A DNA stretch of 64,000 nt from Lachnospiraceae bacterium (GTDB lineage: Bacteria; Bacillota; Clostridia; Lachnospirales; Lachnospiraceae). Below the pieces are notes generated by a model that saw only the letters and a list, made by a program, of their open reading frames with translations, was not told the origin of the DNA and made no database searches. Below, in pieces: positions 59,733 to 64,000 of this stretch (within the stretch, counting starts at the first letter, position 1; each line of letters begins with the position of its first letter). The position numbers and the translations under genes are program-made. The DNA is taken from positions 1-64,000 of the forward strand of contig SVFF01000009.1 in NCBI GenBank assembly GCA_015057005.1, in the 5' to 3' direction.

Positions 59733-60647
59733 ATGAAATTCGATGATATTATCGCAAAAGTAAAAGAGTGCGGCAAGAAGACTGTTGCTGTGTCTGTAGC
59801 TCAGGACGAAGCAGTGCTTCAGGCTGTAATGGAAGCAAAGAAGCGCGGAATTGCAGATGCAATCCTGGTAGGTGATGAGGAGAAGATCAAAGTACTGGCA
59901 GACAAGATCGGCATGGATCTGTCCCAGTTTGAGGTGATCAACGAGACTGACAATATTGCAGCTTCCTTAAAAGCTGTAAAGCTTGCACACGATGGCATTG
60001 CTGATATGTACATGAAGGGTATTATCGATACCAAGAACTTCTTAAAGAGCGTGCTGGACAAGGAAGTGGGTTTAAGAACCGGCAAGCCCCTTTCCCACGT
60101 AGCTGTATTTGAGATCGAAGGCATGGACCATCTGCTGTTTTTAACTGATGTTGCTTTCATGACTTATCCTACTCTGGAAGATAAGGTGAATATTATCAAC
60201 AACGCTATTCCCGTATGTAAGGCTTGCGGCGTGGAACTGCCCAAGATTGCACCTCTGGCAGCAGTTGAGGTAGTAAATCCCAAGATGCCCGAGACTGTTG
60301 AAGCAGCTGAACTGACCCGCATGTGCGAAGCAGGTGAGATCACAGACTGTATCATCGACGGACCTCTGTCCATGGATCTGGCTACTCATCCTGAGGCTGC
60401 TTACCACAAGGGTGCTCTTGACCGCAAGATCCAGGGCGATGCAGATGTGCTGCTATTCCCTAACATTCATGCTGGTAATATGGTTTACAAGACCCTTGTA
60501 CATATGACCAATATGAAAGTGGGCGGTATCCTGTCCGGCACCAAGGTGCCTGTTATCTTGACCAGCCGTTCCGATACCTTTGAGACCAAGGTAAATTCCA
60601 TTGCATTGGCAGCAGTCGTTGCTGAGGAACTGAAGAAGGTTCAGTAA
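59733..60647 (+). CDS. ptb: Phosphate butyryltransferase / phosphate acyltransferase
   Basis: TVAVSVAQDEAVLQAVMEAKKRGIADAILVGDEEKIK...DMYMKGIIDTKNFLKSVLDKEVGLRTGKPLSHVAVFE. Confidence 0.85.
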   Translation: MKFDDIIAKVKECGKKTVAVSVAQDEAVLQAVMEAKKRGIADAILVGDEEKIKVLADKIGMDLSQFEVINETDNIAASLKAVKLAHDGIADMYMKGIIDTKNFLKSVLDKEVGLRTGKPLSHVAVFEIEGMDHLLFLTDVAFMTYPTLEDKVNIINNAIPVCKACGVELPKIAPLAAVEVVNPKMPETVEAAELTRMCEAGEITDCIIDGPLSMDLATHPEAAYHKGALDRKIQGDADVLLFPNIHAGNMVYKTLVHMTNMKVGGILSGTKVPVILTSRSDTFETKVNSIALAAVVAEELKKVQ

Positions 60648-60649
60648 TA

Positions 60650-60718
60650 AAAATCAGCCCCTGTCCCCGGTCACATGTATAAGGTTACATGAAAACCGAA
60701 GGCAGGGGCTGATTTTTA
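60650..60718. terminator. Bidirectional terminator between convergent genes
   Basis: AAAAATCAGCCCCTGtccccGGT...ACCgaaggCAGGGGCTGATTTTTAT. Confidence 0.8.
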
Positions 60719-61579
60719 TATGCTGTCTTCCACCTTTGCATCCAGAGGCTTTTCCAGGCAGGCAGGATTCTGCATGAACTTGCGCAGCTGGCGAAGAGAA
60801 AGTGCAAAATACAGTCCGTCGCAGAAACGCTCGTCAGATACCATGCCAAAGCCCATGTGCTTCTGGGGAGAAATCTGGTCACCATGGTGTACGGAAGCGA
60901 TACGCTGCTCCTTTCCCATTGCGAAGAACAGGCCTGTGGTACCGAAATTGTACACATGATGAAAAACGTGATTGATGCCCAGGGACTTCAAGTTGGTGAC
61001 AAAGAAAGAGGTGTGGAAGGGGCTCAGTTCAATGATAGCCTTGGGCAGGATGTTGTGCTTGTCCATCCACATCAGGGTGTTGATCACCAGTTTGATAAAG
61101 GGACCGGGAATACGGTTCATTAAGGTGCGCAGAAGCTTGTCGGTGCCGTTTTCGCCTACACGCTTGGTGGTTTCTTTTTCAATGGCTTCGTTTATTTTTT
61201 CGGCTACTTCCAGGATGGTCTCGGTACCTTCAAAGCAGAGCTTGATGGTGGTGCCTACGCTGCCGTCCTGCAGCGTGGGGTGTACCACGAAGCTGACCCA
61301 GATCTTGGGTCTGGCATAAATTTTGCCGTTCATGACAAAACGGTTCAGCTGAGGGCGAAGGGCGATCAGGCGCACAATGGCGGCAATGATAATGTGCATG
61401 TAACCAAGCTTGATGCCCTCTGCTTCCTTTGCTTTGATATAAGCGTCCATAGGCTTGCAGGCGAAAGTATCCTCGTACATATTCATGGAGTCGGTACGGG
61501 TCTTCATAATGTAGGGCATGATCTTCTGCATGGGCTCAAGGTCGCGAATGACGCGGCCATCCGGGCGTTTTCCAAACAT
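60716..61579 (-). CDS. 2-oxoacid dehydrogenase E2 catalytic-domain-like acyltransferase lacking a lipoyl domain
   Basis: LSPFHTSFFVTNLKSLGINHVFHHVYNFGTTGLFFAMGK...FGMVSDERFCDGLYFALSLRQLRKFMQNP CAT/E2-like active-site region. Confidence 0.75.
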   Translation of the reverse strand: MFGKRPDGRVIRDLEPMQKIMPYIMKTRTDSMNMYEDTFACKPMDAYIKAKEAEGIKLGYMHIIIAAIVRLIALRPQLNRFVMNGKIYARPKIWVSFVVHPTLQDGSVGTTIKLCFEGTETILEVAEKINEAIEKETTKRVGENGTDKLLRTLMNRIPGPFIKLVINTLMWMDKHNILPKAIIELSPFHTSFFVTNLKSLGINHVFHHVYNFGTTGLFFAMGKEQRIASVHHGDQISPQKHMGFGMVSDERFCDGLYFALSLRQLRKFMQNPACLEKPLDAKVEDSI

Positions 61580-61712
61580 AATTTCCTCTTTTCCTGACAA
61601 ATAAGTCAATGTAAAGTTTATAAAAAATTTATAATTTTATGTCATTATACTTGATTTGTCAAAAGCGGACAAGGTTTTTAGACAAAAAAACCGAAAAAGG
61701 ACTAAAAAAGTG

Positions 61713-62191
61713 GTTGACTTAGGAAACTATATCAGAAAAGGCCCTGCCTGCCCCGGGACGCACTTCCACCGAAATACGCAAGCTTTTCGGGATTTTATGG
61801 ACGCATGAATTTTAAGAGCCAATTAGGCGCCCTGGTTCGAAACTCAGACCCACAGGGCATTGGCAAAAAAACGTCCCCAGAAATGTTTCCTAGAAAAATA
61901 ATGATGTACCATTCAAGAGACGGACACCAAAATTGCTATGTCTGAACGTACGTGAGTTTAGCAATTTTGGTGTCAAGCTCGTCGGCTGAATGGTACATCA
62001 TATATTTTTCAGGAAAGATTTATCGGCGTTTTTCTGCCAATGCCCTGTCGGTCCTCAGACAGTCTCACCACGGGCGCCGCTTTTTAAAATTCATGCGTCT
62101 TAAAATCCAACGAAAAACTTGCACGGGTATTTCTTGCGGAAGTGCGTCCCGGGGCAGGCAAGGTCTCTTCTGATACATTTTCCTGAGTCAC
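61713..62191. repeat. Giant (~479 bp) imperfect palindrome / long-hairpin element
   Basis: Collinear reverse-complement blocks between arms centred near 61952: GACT.AGGAAA, TGCCTGCCCCGGGACGCACTTCC, GACGCATGAATTTTAA, ACAGGGCATTGGCA, ATGATGTACCATTCA, GACACCAAAATTGCTA. Confidence 0.95.
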
Positions 62192-62227
62192 TGCTTGCCG
62201 GTGTGGGGAGCGTCTTGACTAAAAACA

Positions 62228-63637
62228 CTACAGCGGGAAATTGAAATATCTTCTGGCATTATGGTAGGAGATGTCGGTGACGATTTCTCCCAGGATATGG
62301 TAATCTGCGGGAAATTCTCCGTTTTCCACCCAGCCGCCTAAAAGATTGCACAGGATGCGGCGGAAGTATTCGTGTCTGGTGTAGGATAAGAAGCTTCTGG
62401 AGTCGGTGAGCATGCCCACAAAACCGGAGAGATTGCCCAGATTGGCCAGGGAGATCATCTGGTCCTGCATGCCGGTCTTGTGGTCGTTGAACCACCAGGC
62501 ACTGCCCTGCTGGATCTTAGCGGCTGCGGAGGAGTCCTGGAAACATCCGATGATGGAACCGATGGCCTGATTGTCCTGCGGGTTCAGACTGTAGATGACA
62601 GTTTTGGGAAGCTCATCAGTCACATTCAGGGCGTTCAGGAAATCAGCCAACTGTGCAGAAGGAGTGTGGTTATTGATGCAGTCAAAACCGGTGTCGGGGC
62701 CCAACTGTAAAAATCTTGCGGTATTGTTGTCTCGCTTACAGCCGTAATGCAGCTGCATTGCCCAATTCCGTCTGTGGTATTCACGGCCCACAAAAATCAG
62801 GAATGCAGTCTTGAATTTCAATTCTTCTTCCCGGGTCACTGTCTGACCGGAAGTTCTTTTGGCAAAGATTGCTTCCACCTCAGCTTCAGAAGCAGGCTGG
62901 TACATGACATATTCCAGACCATGGTCAGACACGCTGCAGTCTCTTTGGGCAAAATATTCCATGCGGGCTTTCAGCGCATCCTTTAAGGCTGCGAAGGTAG
63001 TGATGGCGGACATATCCGCTGCAGCAGCCAGTTTTCCCAGATACTCCAAATAATCAGCCTTTTCGATGTTCATGGCCTTGTCCGGTCTCCAGGCGGGGAG
63101 TACTTTCACATCAAAAGAGGAATCGGCTGCAATTTGCTCATGCCACTCCAGGGAATCGACGGGATCATCGGTGGTGCAGAGCAGTGTCACGTTGCTGCGT
63201 TTGATCAGATTGCGGACACTCATGGAAGGGTGACGCAATTTCTCGTTACAAAGTGTCCATACTTCGTCAGCAGTCTTTTTGTTGAGCACGCCTTGGTAGC
63301 CGAAATATCTTTGCAGTTCCAAATGGCTCCAGTGGAAGAGGGGGTTGCCGATGGCTTTGCCCAGGCACTCTGCCCATGCGCAGAATTTCTCGTAGTCGGA
63401 AGCGTCACCTGTAATATACTTTTCCTCCACGCCGCAGGAGCGCATAAAGCGCCATTTGTAGTGGTCGCCGCCCAGCCAGACCTGGGTGATGTTGTCAAAC
63501 TGACGGTCCTCGGCAATCTCTCTGGGGTTGATATGGCAGTGATAATCCAATATGGGAGTGGCTGCCGCATAATCGTGGTAGAGCTTACGGGCGGTTTCGC
63601 TCTCCAATAAAAAGTCCTTGTCCATAAATGCTTTCAT
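62228..63637 (-). CDS. uxaC: Glucuronate isomerase
   Basis: ATPILDYHCHINPREIAEDRQF...WLGGDHYKWRFMRSCGVEEKYITGDASDYEKF...HLGPDTGFDCINNH-type region (LQLGPDTGFDCINNH). Confidence 0.96.
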   Translation of the reverse strand: MKAFMDKDFLLESETARKLYHDYAAATPILDYHCHINPREIAEDRQFDNITQVWLGGDHYKWRFMRSCGVEEKYITGDASDYEKFCAWAECLGKAIGNPLFHWSHLELQRYFGYQGVLNKKTADEVWTLCNEKLRHPSMSVRNLIKRSNVTLLCTTDDPVDSLEWHEQIAADSSFDVKVLPAWRPDKAMNIEKADYLEYLGKLAAAADMSAITTFAALKDALKARMEYFAQRDCSVSDHGLEYVMYQPASEAEVEAIFAKRTSGQTVTREEELKFKTAFLIFVGREYHRRNWAMQLHYGCKRDNNTARFLQLGPDTGFDCINNHTPSAQLADFLNALNVTDELPKTVIYSLNPQDNQAIGSIIGCFQDSSAAAKIQQGSAWWFNDHKTGMQDQMISLANLGNLSGFVGMLTDSRSFLSYTRHEYFRRILCNLLGGWVENGEFPADYHILGEIVTDISYHNARRYFNFPL

Positions 63638-63716
63638 TTGATTTCCTCCTTAATCAACTTCACATAAAGCTCTTTGCTTGGGCATTTCTTTGCCGTTTCT
63701 GGCACAGGAAATCTCC

Positions 63717-63731
63717 TTGTAAGCGGTTACT
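63717..63731. promoter_or_regulatory. Candidate catabolite-responsive element (cre) between uxaC and uxaB
   Basis: TTGTAAGCGGTTACT fits a WTGNAANCGNWNNCW-type CcpA cre pattern. Confidence 0.55.
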
Positions 63732-63874
63732 TAAATATTACTATGTAGATTATAAGTGAGGTGTTAAGTCTTTGCAAGGGTTAGTTGGAATGGTGGGCAA
63801 AACCTTGACGAAAAAGAAATGCGCCAGTAGAATTGAAATAGGAAAGAGGTTATATAAGGGAAGGGGAATGAGCA

Positions 63875-64000
63875 ATGGAGCGTTTGACGAAAAAGGTGGT
63901 GCCAAAGTCCCACCGTCCCATCAGGATCGTACAGTTTGGCGAGGGGAATTTCCTCCGTGGATTTGTGGATTACATGATCGATGTTGCCAATGAACAGGGG
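63875..64000 (+). CDS. uxaB: Tagaturonate reductase / altronate oxidoreductase N-terminus, truncated by window end
   Basis: ATG at 63875: [42 protein letters not shown]; mannitol-dehydrogenase-like GEGNFLRGF next to uxaC. Confidence 0.75.
   Translation, partial: MERLTKKVVPKSHRPIRIVQFGEGNFLRGFVDYMIDVANEQG

Noticed and set aside
61827-61860. tRNA-like GGTTCGAAACTC within the giant palindrome
   Set aside because: It resembles a T-loop, but no acceptor, D or anticodon arms can be built around it; it is accounted for as part of the palindrome arm.

Overview
This 64 kb window looks like chromosome of a spore-forming Lachnospiraceae-type Firmicute; that taxonomic call is inference from gene content and style. 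It has a housekeeping/CAZyme backbone: T-box-valS, spoIIAA-spoIIAB-sigF, spoVA genes, GH127, GH51, GH36, GH31, GntP, glycerate kinase, Trk K+ uptake, ptb, and uxaC with the start of uxaB. AT-richer accessory stretches interrupt it at about 1-5.4 kb and 32-49 kb. The first accessory stretch has a GmrSD/DUF1524 C-terminal fragment, a tyrosine integrase broken by an in-frame TGA, and cargo ORFs, two of which carry Rx4H (HEPN-like) motifs. The second has a BlaI/M56 regulator pair, an ABC exporter whose 5' end is frameshifted, and a Fic protein behind a duplicated operator. The signals I consider most worth follow-up are: (1) a ~479 bp near-continuous imperfect palindrome at 61713-62191; (2) three shorter intergenic long hairpins (10780-10902, 11389-11537, ~50089-50223) with related cores but unrelated outer arms, one lying between a T-box and valS; (3) an XRE-HTH domain fused in frame to a GH51-type arabinofuranosidase, with an internal Shine-Dalgarno/ATG at the junction; (4) an operator inside a terminator-like palindrome at sdpR/MFS; and (5) the HEPN-motif cargo island. 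No CRISPR array, rRNA or convincing tRNA was seen. All family names come from motif recognition by eye; no searches were run.
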